From assembly GCA_014281115.1 (NCBI GenBank), contig JACONQ010000006.1, positions 1,116,001-1,180,000 on the forward strand: a DNA stretch of 64,000 nucleotides, read 5' to 3'. The position numbers and the translations under genes were made by a program. The DNA comes from Laburnicola sp. R22_1. Lineage: Eukaryota; Ascomycota; Dothideomycetes; Pleosporales; Didymosphaeriaceae. The notes under the pieces are model-generated. The model searched no databases, was not told where the DNA came from, and worked only from the letters and a program-made list of their open reading frames with translations. Shown here piece by piece: positions 34,591 to 46,437 of the stretch (positions within the stretch are counted from its first letter, which is position 1; every line of letters begins with the position of its first letter).

Positions 34591-35760
34591 ATAATAAGCA
34601 ATAAAGAGGACAAGCTGATTGTTAAGGAAACGATTATCCTTAACAAGCTAAGTAACTAGTTGAAGTGGATCTTTCTGCGAAAGAGGACCGCCAAAGCCTA
34701 TAAGATCTAGGACTATTATAACCTAGACTTAACAGTAGACACTATTAAGACAATCTATAATGAAAAACTAAAGGAGCGACTACTACGCTTATTTAAGAAG
34801 GGCGACAACATGCCTAGTGGCTCTTTAAGCACTGTCTAGTGCGACAATAATATTGAGCCCAACGAACTCACAAAACCTAAACGAGAAGACTACACCTTTT
34901 GGCACAGATTCTATGCAACAAAGTTAGCTACCTAGCAGAAGAAGGATAACGCTCTTAACAACCTAACGCGCGAGATTGCAAGGACAATCTCTAGTAGGCA
35001 TATCCCTGTTATTAAGGATGCTAATACACCCTATAAACAACTTACGCAACTTAAGAAGATATTCTGCATATTAGTAGTAGAGCGTAAATACGAGTTACTT
35101 GACTAGTATAACAAGATTAAGAAGGTTTTGCAACAACAGAAGATGGATGCTTAGTATAAGAGCTATATTACCATCCTTTGTGATATAATTAAGCTGAATC
35201 TGCCTAAAGTCTAGGACTACTAAGCCTAATAAGACTTTCTTTAAGAAATTCGGGGCATTGACGAGTCCTTTATTACGCACGAGATCTAGGAGATTACGCG
35301 AGCTAAGATAAACAGAACGCCTTATATAGGTCTGGTAGAACTAGTAGAGAACTATTAACGCTTTAGACGCACTATGAATCCTATTACGTTAGGACTAGGA
35401 ATATATGCGGTTCTAGGCTAGCTAAATACCGCCACTAACACCCAGAAACGTATAGTCACCTGTATCTGTAGTAAGTAGCACTTATTTAAGTAGTGCTGCT
35501 ATGTGGTGCCTTCTCTTTAACCTGCTAGATAGAGGCCTAACCTAACTGTCTTAACTAAGTTTAATAGAGTTAGGAACCTTAGCAAGGGCAACCCTTTAAG
35601 TGTAGCCCTGTTCGCAATTAAGAAAAGAGTTAAAAAGAAGCTGGCAGATGCTACTAAGACCCTATTAGCAAAGAACAACTTCTTAGCTAATATAGGGCAT
35701 CCTCTATTAAATGCTCAAAACTTAACAGAAGCAGTTAAGCACTAGCTAGGCAGTCAAGAC
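34591..35760 (+). pseudogene. Copia B1 gag
   Basis: This is a long recognisable gag frame with stops mainly at Gln codons. The start codon appears as ATA (34591), consistent with ATG hit by RIP. Landmarks are KEDKLIVKETIILNKLSNQ, WIFLRKRTAKAYKIQDYY, REDYTFWHRFYATKLAT, ILVVERKYELLDQYNKIKK and the zinc knuckle CICSKQHLFKQCCYVVPS near 35470-35520. After the knuckle comes RPNLTVLTKFNRVRNLSKGN, matching the piece preserved in A1. It is the best preserved gag in the window but is not functional. Confidence 0.8.
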
Positions 35761-35859
35761 ACTACTAAGGTTGTTACCCTATTAGTTACTGCTGCCGTTT
35801 AGCAGCCTCCACCACTAATTAACAAGTAGATTCTTAATCTAGGATTTAATCTTCACGTC

Positions 35860-37353
35860 ACAAACTATCGACTAAAGACTTAGGAGAAGATTAGAGATAG
35901 GCACTTAGATAATATCCTACTAGCGGGCACATAGGCCCTGCAGATTCATAAGTGGGGAAACGTTAAACTAATTATAGATACCCTAACTAGGGAGCGCTAA
36001 ATAGTAATTACCTAGGTTGCGCTAATCTCTATATTCTTTACGTTAGTTGTATCCCTCTTACGATGTTAAACTATTGGCCTTGAGTTTAACTCTAGTGTCA
36101 AATATACGGGTATTCGTAATGAGTTGAGATGGAAAAGTGGTGGGTTGATTGATTGATTGTGTGTGTTCTGTTCGGAGAAGCTCGGCTACCGCGAGAAGTA
36201 ACTATCTAGTACTAAGCCGCACTAGTACTATTTAGAATAGTACAGGGGCAGTGTAAAACAGTAGTGCGCCAGCCTCCTCAGTGTATTTCACAGTGAAATC
36301 ACAGTGATTTACACTGATTACCACTGTAAGGGGCCATATGATCGTACACACCTACCCACTGAATTTCACAGTGACTGTCTATCTGACATCTAGACGCAAT
36401 TGTCTCTACCTAAGAAATGCTCTATTAGACGTCTTCTGTACGCTTAACAAGCAAGGAGGATATTAGATTATAGACTCTAACAAGACACAACACCTAGACG
36501 CATTAGAGTTATACATGTTCGCTATTTAATTAATAATAATTAAGCTAAGCTAAGTAGAGCAAAAGTCTCTGCAAGTTACACCTACAGAAGCGCATTAGAT
36601 ACTAGCTTACGTAGGATAATGCGCGATTAAACACCTAGAGTAGGCAGCAGATAGTATTAAGCTTACTACTAGGCCTAGAGCTTCGCTGTAGAAGGAGTGC
36701 GAGGAGTGTATTAACTCTAAGCTCTTAAAGATTATTAGTTAACGCCCTTAACGCGAGCCTACAACCTAGCCCTTTGAACGAATTGGCATCGACCTTATAT
36801 AACTATAAAAGACTAGTGAAGCTTGCTATAATAGGGATAAGTGGCTGTTATACACTATTTGTTAATACGCACGATATTATTTAGGCAAGACTCTTCGCAA
36901 TAAGACAAAAGCCACCCTTACGCGCGCTGTTTAACAAATGCTAGCACAGATACATACCCAATTTAACGCCATTGTTATGTACATTTATTGCAACAATAAA
37001 AAAGGCTTTGCTAATCTTTAGGAGATCTTTAAAGACCTAGGCATCGCAGTTGAGCCTTGTGCTGTTGGGGCGAAAGAAATGACTGGCTTTACTAAGAAGG
37101 CTAGCAATCTTATTATTATAATAGCTAGGACCCTGCGAATTGCAGCAAATTTTCCTAAGACGCTAATAAATAAGCTATGCTTAATGGCCATATACATGCT
37201 TAATTAATTACTAATAGAAGTTATAGGTTAGAAGACACCCTATAAAGTTATGCGCAAGGTAAAGCTATCTCTAGCGCACGTAGACATTATTAGAGCGAAG
37301 GCTCTATTTCGAGACACAAAGGTGGCTAAAGGTAACAAGCTTAAATCGCGAGC
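35860..37353 (+). pseudogene. Copia B1 pol, proximal part (protease/integrase), interrupted by G1
   Basis: The plus strand reads HKWGNVKLIIDTLTRERQ, then is cut by G1 at 36095-36389. It resumes with LYLRNALLDVFCTLNKQGGY and the integrase core: FERIGIDLIQLQKTSEACYN (first Asp), VMYIYCNNKKGFANLQEIFK (second acidic position changed, RIP-like) and FTKKASNLIIIIARTLRIAA. It ends in VDIIRAKALFRDTKVAKGNK. Element A2 interrupts it just afterwards. Stops and changed catalytic residues make it inactive. Confidence 0.75.
36095..36389. mobile_element. G1, 295-bp palindrome-rich insertion in Copia B1
   Basis: Comparison with the uninterrupted A2 copy at 39090-39125 shows a clean insertion flanked by CTA at 36092-36094 and 36390-36392. 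The ends are GTGTCAAATA and TATCTGACAT, imperfect inverted repeats. The right half contains several TCACAGTGA/TCACTGTGA units (about 36285-36380). No coding capacity is seen. A related copy in inverted orientation lies at 57503-57745. It is most likely a MITE-like nonautonomous DNA element; the class is not determined (a 3-bp duplication would fit Harbinger-type elements). Confidence 0.65.
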
Positions 37354-37358
37354 GATTA

Positions 37359-37510
37359 TGTTAGTGTGGAGTACGATATTATATAATACAACCAACCTAA
37401 TGTAGACTAGTTGCTAATTACAATTCTGCTACTTAAGTAGTTTCTCTATTTAGCTTGTTACAAGCAACTTAGTCTCTTATTTCTAATTGCTACTCTACTT
37501 ATCCCTTATA
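37359..37510 (+). repeat. 5' LTR of Copia A2
   Basis: 152 bp; TGTTAGTGTGGAG to CCCTTATA. It is followed by GTTATAAGCCCGGCC. Confidence 0.93.
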
Positions 37511-37599
37511 GTTATAAGCCCGGCCTACGCTTAATTTAACTGCAGTTCACACTCTACCTACTTACTACACACGCGCTTTTTACAATAGAGATTAACTTA

Positions 37600-40500
37600 A
37601 TAAGCTCTAGTTTTCCATAATAAGTAATAAAGAGGACGAGCTAATTGTTAAGGAGATAATTATTCTTAATAAGCTAAGCAATTAGTTAAAGTGAATCTTT
37701 CTACAAAAGAGGACCGCTAAGGTATATAAGATCTAAGACTATTATAACTTAGATTTAATAGTAGATACTGTTAAGAAAATCTATAATAAGAAACCTAAAG
37801 AGCAACTACTACGCTTATTTAAAAAGGACAACACACCTAATAAAGCTTTAAGTATTATCTAGGGCGATAATAATATAAACTAGACAAACTTACGAAATCT
37901 AAATAAGAGGACTACACCTTTTAGCATAGGTTCTACGCAACAAAGCTGGCAGCCTAGCAGAAGAAGAAGAACGCTCTTAACAACGTAATATAGAAGATTG
38001 CAAGGACAATCGCTAGTAGACATATCCTAGTTATTAAGAATGCTAAAACACCCTACAAACAACTTATACAACTTAAGAAGATATTCTGTATATTAGTAGC
38101 AGAACGCAAGTATGAGTTGCTTGACTAGTACGATAAGATTAAGAAGGTTCCATAATAATAAAAGATAAATGCTTAGTATGAGAGCTATATTACTATCCTT
38201 CGCAATATAATTAAACTAAAACTACCTAAAGTCTAGGACTATTAAGCATAGTTGGACTTTCTTTAAGCAATTAGGGAAATTAATAAGTCCTTTATTACAC
38301 ACAAAATTTAGAAGATTACGTAAGCTAAGATAAATAGAACCCTATATATAAATTCTATTACACTAATAGAGAACTATTAACAGTTCTAACACACCTTAAA
38401 CCCTATAGCGTTAGCACTTAGAATATACGCCGTTTTAGAACGCCCTAGTCTAAATACTAATAGTAACACCTAGAAACGTACAGTTATGTGCATCTGCGGG
38501 GAACAGCACTTATTTAAGTAGTGCTTCTATATAGTGCCTTCTCTCTAACCTGCTGGATAGAGGCCTAACCCAGCTATTTTAGCTAAGTTTAACAGAGTGA
38601 GGAAACTAGGCAAAGGCAACCCTCTAAGCGCAACTCTATTTAGAGCTAAGAAGAGAGTTAATAAAAAGGCAACTGCTACTAATAAGAACGATTTTATAAT
38701 AAACACTAGTTATCCTCTATTAAATACTCAGAACTTAATAGGAGCAGTTATGCACTAGCAAGGCAGCTAGAATATAGCTTAGGTTGTTACTCCACTTAGT
38801 ACTACTGCTGTTTAATAGCCTCTACCGCTATTAATTAATAAGTAAATACTAGATCCTAGCTCTAATCTATATGTTACAAACTATTGGCCAAAGACTTAGG
38901 AGAAGATTCGAGATAGACACCTAGATAATATCCTACTAGCTGGCACGTAAGCCCTATAAATATATAAGTGGGGAAATGTTAAGCTATTTATTAATACTCT
39001 AACTAGCAAACATTAAGTAACTATAATATAGGTAGCACTTATTTCTATGTTCTTTATATTAGTAGTGTCACTCTTACGCTGTTAAGTCGTTAGTATTAAG
39101 TTTAACTTAGGACGTAGCTGCCTCTATCTAAGAAGCGCTCTAATGGACATATTCTGTACACTTAATAAGCAGGGTAGCTATTAGGTTATAGAATCTAATA
39201 AGGCAACACGCCTAAACGTATTAGAGTTATACATATTCGCGATTTAATTAAAGTTAGCTAAGCCAAGCTATATAGAGCGTAAGCCTCTACAAGTTACCCC
39301 TATAGAAGCTTATTAGATGCTAGCTTATGCAGGACAACGCGCGGTTAAATACCTAGAGTAGGCAGTGGATAGTATTAAGCTTATTACTGGCCCCTAAGCT
39401 CTATAGTAGAGGGAATGTAAAAAGTATATTAACTTAAAGCTTTCTAAGATTATTAGTTAACGCCCTTAATATAAGCCTGCAACACGCCCCTTTAAACGTA
39501 TTGGCATTAATTTTATATAACTTAGAAAGACAGGTAAAGTTTACTATAATAGGGACAAGTAGCTCTTATACGCTGTGTGTTAATATAGTAGATACTATTT
39601 AGGGAAGACTCTTTATAATAAGAAGGAGACTCTAACGCGCTTAGTTTAATAGATACTAGCGCTTATACAGACCTAGTTTAACGCGATTATTATATACGTT
39701 TGCTGTGACAATAAAAAGGGTTATGCTAATCTCTAGAAGGTCTTTTAAGACCTAGGTATTATAGCTAAGCAACATGCTGTTAGTACAGAAGAGATAACTA
39801 GCCTGCCTAAGAAGGCTAGTAACCTTATTATTACTGTAGTAAGAGCTTTGCGGATTAAAGCAAATTTTCCTAAGGAACTAGCTAATAAGTTATGCCTAAT
39901 AGCTATTTACATCCTTAATTAATTGCCAATAGAGGTTCTTAACTAGAAGACGCCCTATAAATATATACGTAAGGTAAAGCTGTCTCTTGCACATATAGAT
40001 GTTATTAGTGCCAAAGCCCTATTCTGTAATACTAAGGTGGCCAAAGGTGACAAGCTTAAGTTAAGGTTAATTACTAAATGGCTAGTTGAATATAAAGGAA
40101 CGAATATCTTTTATATATAGGTTCCTAGAGCTAATAGTGTTGTTTAAATACGTGATGTTGTCTTTGTACGAGACTAACGCTACTCGGCTCTATAACTTAA
40201 GCCTATAATAGAGGAGATACGACGCGTAGTCAGAGTCCTTAATATTAATTTATTAGACAAGGAGAAAGATCCTATTATTACGCAGATCCATTGTAATATA
40301 ATATATTATTAATATATAGTTAAGGATAATATGAAGGATTAAGAAGAAGAGGCTACTAGGCTAGATAATACTAAAGAGTAGCTTTAATAGGAGGCCTATA
40401 GAGGATTACTTACACTCTAAGAGACACTAGTATCTAGCACTTATAATTGTTCTTAACTAAAAGGCTAGAGAGAGATTGCTTCTAGAGATACTGCGCTAAA

Positions 40501-42420
40501 CCGCTATTAGAATAACGCTCTAAGACGGGCAAACCCTAATATTACTATAGACAATATTGTTCTAGGGTCCTATTGTTAGGGAGGTGGTAGAGGAGACAAT
40601 ATGCCTAGGGACTAGTTTAGTACGCACGCGTTTCTATACTAGCAAATATTTGCTACAGCAATTGTGCAACTGCCCCCAAATAAAGAGTTAAAGATTTACT
40701 ATAATTAACTGCCGCCGCTACTAAAGAACTAGGCTAAGATTAAATTCCGCCCTACTGCGAATAAGGAGATTAAGGAGCAGCTTTATAAAGGTGTATTTAA
40801 GAAGGTAAAAGATAATATAAAGAAGCACCTAGATACTAAGACTCTACCGCTAATATGGGTTTTTACGTATAAGTTTAATACTAATAGCTACTTAACTAGC
40901 TATAAAGCTTAACTAGTTATGAGAGGAGATTTGCAGACGACTTGGGATAATACCTACGCAGCTACCCTCGCGGCTCGAACGCTCCGCTTCCTCATCGCTA
41001 TTATGTGCGCCTTTAGACTCCTTGCCTACTAGTACGACGTTAAGAATGCTTTCCTTAACGCGTACCTAGCCCGACTCTGTTACATCTGGACTCCAGATGG
41101 GTTCTAAGACAGACTAGGCAACATAATGCGACTACGCTAAGTACTATATAGGCTTAAGAATTCCCTAGCGCTGTGGCATAAATACCTAAAGAAGACCCTT
41201 GTTAATATGGGCTTTACGCAAGTTAAGGGTATCTCTTGCCTATTTACTAATAGTAAGCTAATACTATTCTATTACGTAGATAATATTGTCGTTCTTTTCT
41301 ACAAAGGCAATTAATAATATTATTAATAGTTTTAACACAAGTTCACGAAACAATACAAGACACAAAGCTTAGAAGAACTATACTAGTTCCTAGGGATATG
41401 TATTATTAGAGACTATGCGAAAGGCAAGGTCTAGATAATCCAAGACTCCTATATCGCAAAAGTCTGCCATGACCACAATCTCCTTTAGGGCAGCCAGCAC
41501 CCTAAGGTCCCTCTGCGCGAGTCTTATCTCCCCCCAAGTATAGATGAACCTAACGCAGAGCGCACCCGCCTATATTAGATCCTAGTTAGATGCCTTGGCT
41601 TTATCTTATATTTTACCTAGCCTAACGTGGCAAAAGCGCACTTAATACTTGCCCGCTATCTAAATAATTTAAGCCAAAAGCATCTTGCTACTATTAAGTC
41701 TGTGTGGCAATACTTATACAACTTCTAATTCTAGGCAATTAGAGCAATAATAGCACGCTCTAAGAACGCCAACTATATTAGTCAAATTAATAATAAGAAA
41801 GCTAAGGAGTTGTTATTCTTTAGTGCCTCTAATACTGCGTTTACTAACAATCCTAATACTGCTTAAAGCTTATTCGCCTATGTATTTAAGCTCTATAGTA
41901 TAGTCATTAATTAGAAGGCAAAAATTATGAGATTTGTTACTAAATTAACTACTAAAACCGAACTGTTTGCCCTGTTAACTGCTAGCACTAAGTTATTCTA
42001 GTGGATAAACACCTTTAAAGCTATTAGGTTTAATCTAGAGGTTCGACCTACGTTGTACTGCGATAACTAGTAAATAGTCTCTATCGCTAATAAGGACAAA
42101 GAAAAGCTTAACACAAAGCTTAGATATATTAAAGTATATTAGATGTGGATCTGTAAGCAAGTTAAAGCTGGGAATATTAACGTTACCTAGATGGAAACTG
42201 CTAATATGCCCGCTAATAAATTAATAAAGTCTCTCTCTAATAGTAGTAAGCATAAGCGATTCTTATAGTAATTAGGAATAACTAATATCTGCTAACAAGT
42301 TATTAGTTTAGAGAATAAGTTTGTTACATCTGTTATTACCTAACAGAGTTCTTCCTAGGGAGGTGCCCTAGAGGTCCTCTGTTTACTTATTTTGTCTTGT
42401 TATACTTAACAGCACTTTGC
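37600..42420 (+). pseudogene. Copia A2 gag-pol
   Basis: Gag lies at about 37620-38760 (zinc-knuckle CICGEQHLFKQCFYIVPS near 38490). Protease/integrase occupies about 38880-40180, with KTGKVYYNRDKQLLYAVC and RWLVEYKGTNIFYIQVPRAN. Reverse transcriptase is at about 40850-41450, including VRGDLQTTWDNTYAATLAAR and TLRFLIAIMCAF. It continues with PDGFQDRLGNIMRLRQVLYR and FYYVDNIVVLFYKGN, where the catalytic YxDD appears as YVDN. RNase H lies at about 41900-42290. Stops occur throughout, mainly at Gln/Trp codons, so it is inactive. Confidence 0.8.
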
Positions 42421-42442
42421 TATCTTTGTGCTATAGGAGGTG

Positions 42443-42594
42443 TGTTAGTGTAAAGTACGATATTACATAATATAACCAACCTAATATAGACTAGTTGCTA
42501 ATTACAATTCTGCTACTTAAGTAGTTTCTCTATTTAGCTTATTACAAGTAACTTAGTCTCTTATTCCTAATTACTATTCTACTTATCCCTTACA
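42443..42594 (+). repeat. 3' LTR of Copia A2
   Basis: 152 bp, preceded by the purine tract ATAGGAGGTG and followed by the GATTA duplicate. Confidence 0.93.
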
Positions 42595-42599
42595 GATTA

Positions 42600-44910
42600 C
42601 TAGATGGCTGGTTAAATACAAAGGAATAAATATCTTTTATATCTAGGTCCTAGGAAGCGATAGGGTTGTTTAAACCTAAGACGTTGTTTTCCTACGACAA
42701 CAATGGTACTCTCTGCTGGAACCTTAGCTTTTAACTAAGGAGGAACGACATGTGGTTACTATTCTTAATATTGACTCATTGGACGAAGAGGAGGACCCTA
42801 TTATTAAGCAGATCTGTCGTGATATAACACTTTGTTAATCAATAGTTAAGAATATTACTAAAGATAAAGAAGAGGCTATTAAGTAAGATGATACTAAAGT
42901 GCAAATTTAGGAGGAGGCTAATAGAGGACTACCTACACCTTAAGAAACGCTAGCACTAATTACTTTAGATTAATTAGCCTTAACACGCACTTAACTAAAA
43001 GGCTGGAGGCAGGTTGCTTTAGGTGATACTGCTCTAAACCGCCGCGAGAACAATACACCACGACGAAGAAACCTGGCTATTATAGAAGACAATATTATTT
43101 AGGGGTCTTGTTGTTGGGGAGGTGGTAATAATAAGGATAATGCCCTACAAAACCTTAGTACGCACGCCTTACTATACTGGCAGACGTTTGCTATAGCAAT
43201 TGCACAACTACTAGAAAACACTAAGCTTAAGGTTTATTAAAAGTAGTTGCCGCAACCGCTAAAGACCTGGGCTGAGATTAAGTCTTAACCTAATGCTAAG
43301 AAGTGGCTAGATGCTATAGACAAGAAGATTAAGAAGCAACTTTATAAGGAAGTGTTTAAAAAAGCTAAGAATAAGGTGAAGAAGCGCATAGACGCTAAGA
43401 CTCTGCCACTAATATAGGTCTGTGCATATAAGTTTAACGCTAATAGCTACTTAAGTAGCTATAAAGCTTGACTAGTTATAAGAGGAGATCTTTAGACAAC
43501 CTGGGATAATACTTACGCAGCTACACTTGCTGCACGAACGCTCTATTTTCTTATTGCTATTATGTGCGCTTTTAGACTACTCGCCTATTAGTACAACATT
43601 AAGAACGCGTTTCTTAATGCCTACCTTAAACGACTTTGCTATGTCTAGACGCCTAATAGCTTCTAAGAACGCCTAGGCAATATAATACGCTTACGCCGAG
43701 CACTATATGGCCTTAAGGATGCCCTAGCATTGTGGCATAGATACCTAAAGAAGACCCTTGTAGATATGGGTTTTACTTAAGTTAAAGGTATCCCTTACTT
43801 ATTTACTAATAGCAAGCTAATACTATTCTATTATATTAATAATATTGTTGTTCTATTTTGTTAAGGCGATTAAGAGCACTATTAACTATTTAAAAGCGAG
43901 TTTATAACCCAATACGAGACATAGAGCTTAGGAGAGCTCACCTGGTTCCTAGGGATTTGCATTATTAGAGACTACATTAAAGGAAAGGTCTAAATAATCT
44001 AGAACTCCTATATTACAAAGGTCTGCCACAATTACAATCTCCTTAGAGGCAGCCAACACCCTCGAGTCCCTCTCCGCGAATCTCACCTCTCTCCAAGTAT
44101 AGATAAACCGAACGCTAAACGTACCCGATTATATTAGATCCTTGTTAGATGCCTTAGTTTTATCTCTTACTTTACCCGCCCTAATATAGCAAAGGCACAC
44201 TTAATACTTGCCCATTATCTAAACAACCCTAGCCAGAAGCACATAGCTGCTATTTGAACAGTATGGCAGTACCTATACAATTACTAATTCTAGGCTATTA
44301 GAGCTACAATAGCGCCCTTAGAAAACTCTACTTATATTGTTTAACCTAGCAATAACAAGGCTAAAGAACTGCTGTTCTTTAGAGCTTCCAATATAGCCTT
44401 TACTAACAATCCTAAGACTACTTAAAGCTTATTTGCCTATATGTTTAAGCTCTATGGCATAGTTATTAATTAGAAGGTCAAGATTATAAGATCTGTTATT
44501 AAATTAACCACTAAGGCTGAACTATTTGCCTTGTCAACAGCTGGCACTAAGTTATCCTAGTAGATAAACACCTTTGAAGCTATTAGATTTAACCTAGAGG
44601 TTCGCCCTACATTGTACTGTGATAACTAGCAAACAGTCTTAATCGCTAATAAGGAGGAGGACAAGCTTAACACTAAGCTTCGGCACGTTAAGGTTCACCA
44701 GATGTGGATCCGAGAGCAAGTAGAAGCTGGTAATATCGACGTGACCTGGATGGGAACTAATAATATGCCTGCTAATAGATTAACAAAGTCACTGTGCGAC
44801 ATTAAAAAGCACGAACGATTCTTAAAGCAACTAGGGATGACTGATATTCGCCAACACATTGTAGGCTTAGATTAGTTTATTACACCCACTGTTACTGTTT
44901 AAGGAGTTAC
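42600..44910 (+). pseudogene. Copia B1 pol, distal part: integrase C-terminus, reverse transcriptase, RNase H
   Basis: It resumes directly after A2 with TRWLVKYKGINIFYIQVLGS, the integrase C-terminal segment. Reverse transcriptase follows at about 43420-43900: YKFNANSYLSSYKA, LVIRGDLQTTWDNTYAATLA, LRRALYGLKDALALWHRYLK and FYYINNIVVLF. RNase H follows at about 44480-44880: LTTKAELFALSTAGTKLSQ, LYCDNQQTVLIANKEED, HQMWIREQVEAGNIDVTWMG and NMPANRLTKSL. It ends LKQLGMTDIRQHIVGLD. The C-terminal third is nearly open, but upstream stops and YINN in place of YVDD indicate inactivity. Confidence 0.8.
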
Positions 44911-45000
44911 CCCTAGGGAGGTGCCCTAGAGGTCCTTAGTTCACTCATTTGTTACTCTTATTCATAACAGCACTCTGTTACCTTTGTGCTGTGGGAGGTG

Positions 45001-45146
45001 TGTTAGTGTAGGTGGTATCGCATTCCACACTGTCACATGATACTACCAACCTTATGTAGACTAGCTGCTGACTACGATCCTCGTACTTAAGGGATCCTCT
45101 GGTTAGCTTGTTACAATCAACTCAGTCTCTCATTCTTCCACTGATA
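45001..45146 (+). repeat. 3' LTR of Copia B1
   Basis: 146 bp, identical in outline to 34339-34484, followed by GATTG. Confidence 0.93.
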
Positions 45147-45151
45147 GATTG

Positions 45152-45612
45152 TGTATATAATCTCTCAAGTACGTATAACCTCTAGAGTACAGGCATTACT
45201 GCACAAATCCGTGATTAAATTCTGTTAGAGCTCTCAAAAACTCTTATTGATCTTCAGGAGCATTCGAGCCAGTATTTTCCAAAATTCTTCGCTAGCTACC
45301 TAGTACGTACGTTGTCGAGTATTACATACGAAGTATGGGCATAATTTTATTTCTATTGATGGTTGACGTACACAGGTACTCTAGTACGAGTATACCTCCT
45401 TGTGGGCTTCATTCTGTTCTAACAATACAGCCACAACACCTTTACTAATAAGTTCAAAGTATCTGAGATATGAGATAGAATTCGTACAGTGCTTGCAAAT
45501 AGTAGCAACCTTAAGCTTAGAGCAATGAGCTAGAACTCTAAATATGCTTACGTATACGGCTCCGAAATGAATCGCCTCCTTCCCGCGAACTTTGCTGCCG
45601 TTCCCGCGAATG
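45152..45612. other. 3' flank of CRC-motif gene 3
   Basis: 460 bp between the B1 target duplication and the stop codon of the next gene (minus strand). A minus-strand frame at 45381-45665 overlaps the end of that gene in another phase and is probably a chance frame. Nothing else is recognised. Confidence 0.5.
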
Positions 45613-46437
45613 CTAGTAGCCTCGAGACCCAACCGCCTGTGTTGCATCGTATGAAGTCGCCACATACTGGCCCGGACCTCTCCCCGCCGATCCTTGACCC
45701 AGCATTTGCGCTTCTCTATTCAGAATAACTTTGCCCCCTGTTGCAACCCGTCTTTTTATCATTGCATGATGATTCTGCATGGCCCGAGCAGCTTTTGGTT
45801 CAAGTATTCGGTTTACAAGTGAGATCATCATTTCGTACGTAATGGTATCTTGCTGCGCGATTTCGAGCGCTCGCTCCATGATTTGCTCAAAGTCGAGTAG
45901 TTCTCTGCGAAGTCCGCGACGTGGTCCATCTGCAATGATGAACGCGTCGCCGTGGGATTCTGGGTTACGACAGCGACACACAAAACCGTCTATACGGCAG
46001 GCTCGCCGGTTGGCTTTGAGTCCGTAGACGTGGCCATGACCAGGGCGTGCTTGTGTCGTCGGCACGCCGCCCATTGCCGACGCTTCGCCGTACGCGGATT
46101 GACCTTGCTGATACGATCGTGATCGACCACCTCGAGAATCTCGGGAGGGGTCAGTGACGCGGGAAGGCTCAGTGATGCGAGAAGGCTCCGTAATACGCGA
46201 GGATTCTCGTGGATTGCGGCGCGTTCGCTCTGTTTCTCTAACAGAGTCGGATCTTTCTTCGTATTTATCGTCGTATCTTTGCATTTGCATTTGACTTGGT
46301 CTTGTCGAACCCTCGTGCCTTTGCACCTGAATTTGGCTTGGTCGTCCAGGACCCTTGTACCTTTGCATCTGCATTTGACTAGGCCTGCATGTTTCATATG
46401 GATTCGTGCGTCCCGGTCGATACTTGTTGCTTGACAT
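45613..46437 (-). CDS. CRC-motif protein 3 (hypothetical)
   Basis: 274 residues from an ATG in a CACAATGTC context. The N-terminus has three 14-residue repeats starting RPSQMQMQRY, RPSQIQVQRH and RPSQMQMQRY (about residues 18-59). It then has short SRITEP-type repeats (residues 80-100), both likely disordered. The family core is at 153-166: VCRCRNPESHGDAF. It is followed by helical FEQIMERALEIAQQDTITYE and MMISLVNRIL. HGDAF is identical in the gene at 15696, and the C-x-C-x2-P-x2-H spacing is the same. There is no signal peptide, membrane segment or known domain. It sits 0.46 kb from Copia B1 and next to a 1-kb AT-rich block. The function is unknown; the conserved core suggests a small metal- or partner-binding element. 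Confidence 0.7.
   Translation of the reverse strand: MSSNKYRPGRTNPYETCRPSQMQMQRYKGPGRPSQIQVQRHEGSTRPSQMQMQRYDDKYEERSDSVRETERTRRNPRESSRITEPSRITEPSRVTDPSRDSRGGRSRSYQQGQSAYGEASAMGGVPTTQARPGHGHVYGLKANRRACRIDGFVCRCRNPESHGDAFIIADGPRRGLRRELLDFEQIMERALEIAQQDTITYEMMISLVNRILEPKAARAMQNHHAMIKRRVATGGKVILNREAQMLGQGSAGRGPGQYVATSYDATQAVGSRGY

Larger units (their letters stand above)
37359..42594 (+). mobile_element. Copia LTR retrotransposon A2, nested in B1
   Basis: The 152-bp LTRs at 37359-37510 and 42443-42594 are recognisably the A1 family. GATTA is duplicated at 37354-37358 and 42595-42599. The length is 5236 bp, close to A1 without its insertion. It is more decayed than B1: the two LTRs differ at about 11 sites, all transitions. 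It carries the usual gag, protease, integrase, reverse transcriptase, RNase H order on the plus strand. Confidence 0.95.
34339..45146 (+). mobile_element. Copia LTR retrotransposon B1, with nested A2 and G1
   Basis: The 146-bp LTRs at 34339-34484 and 45001-45146 differ at about three sites, all transitions. GATTG is duplicated at 34334-34338 and 45147-45151. The primer-binding site GTTATGAGCTC follows the 5' LTR and the purine tract GTGGGAGGTG precedes the 3' LTR. The total of 10808 bp is explained by the nested A2 (5236 bp) and the G1 insertion (295 bp) in an element of about 5.3 kb. LTRs and proteins show it is a sister subfamily of A1/A2. Confidence 0.95.
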
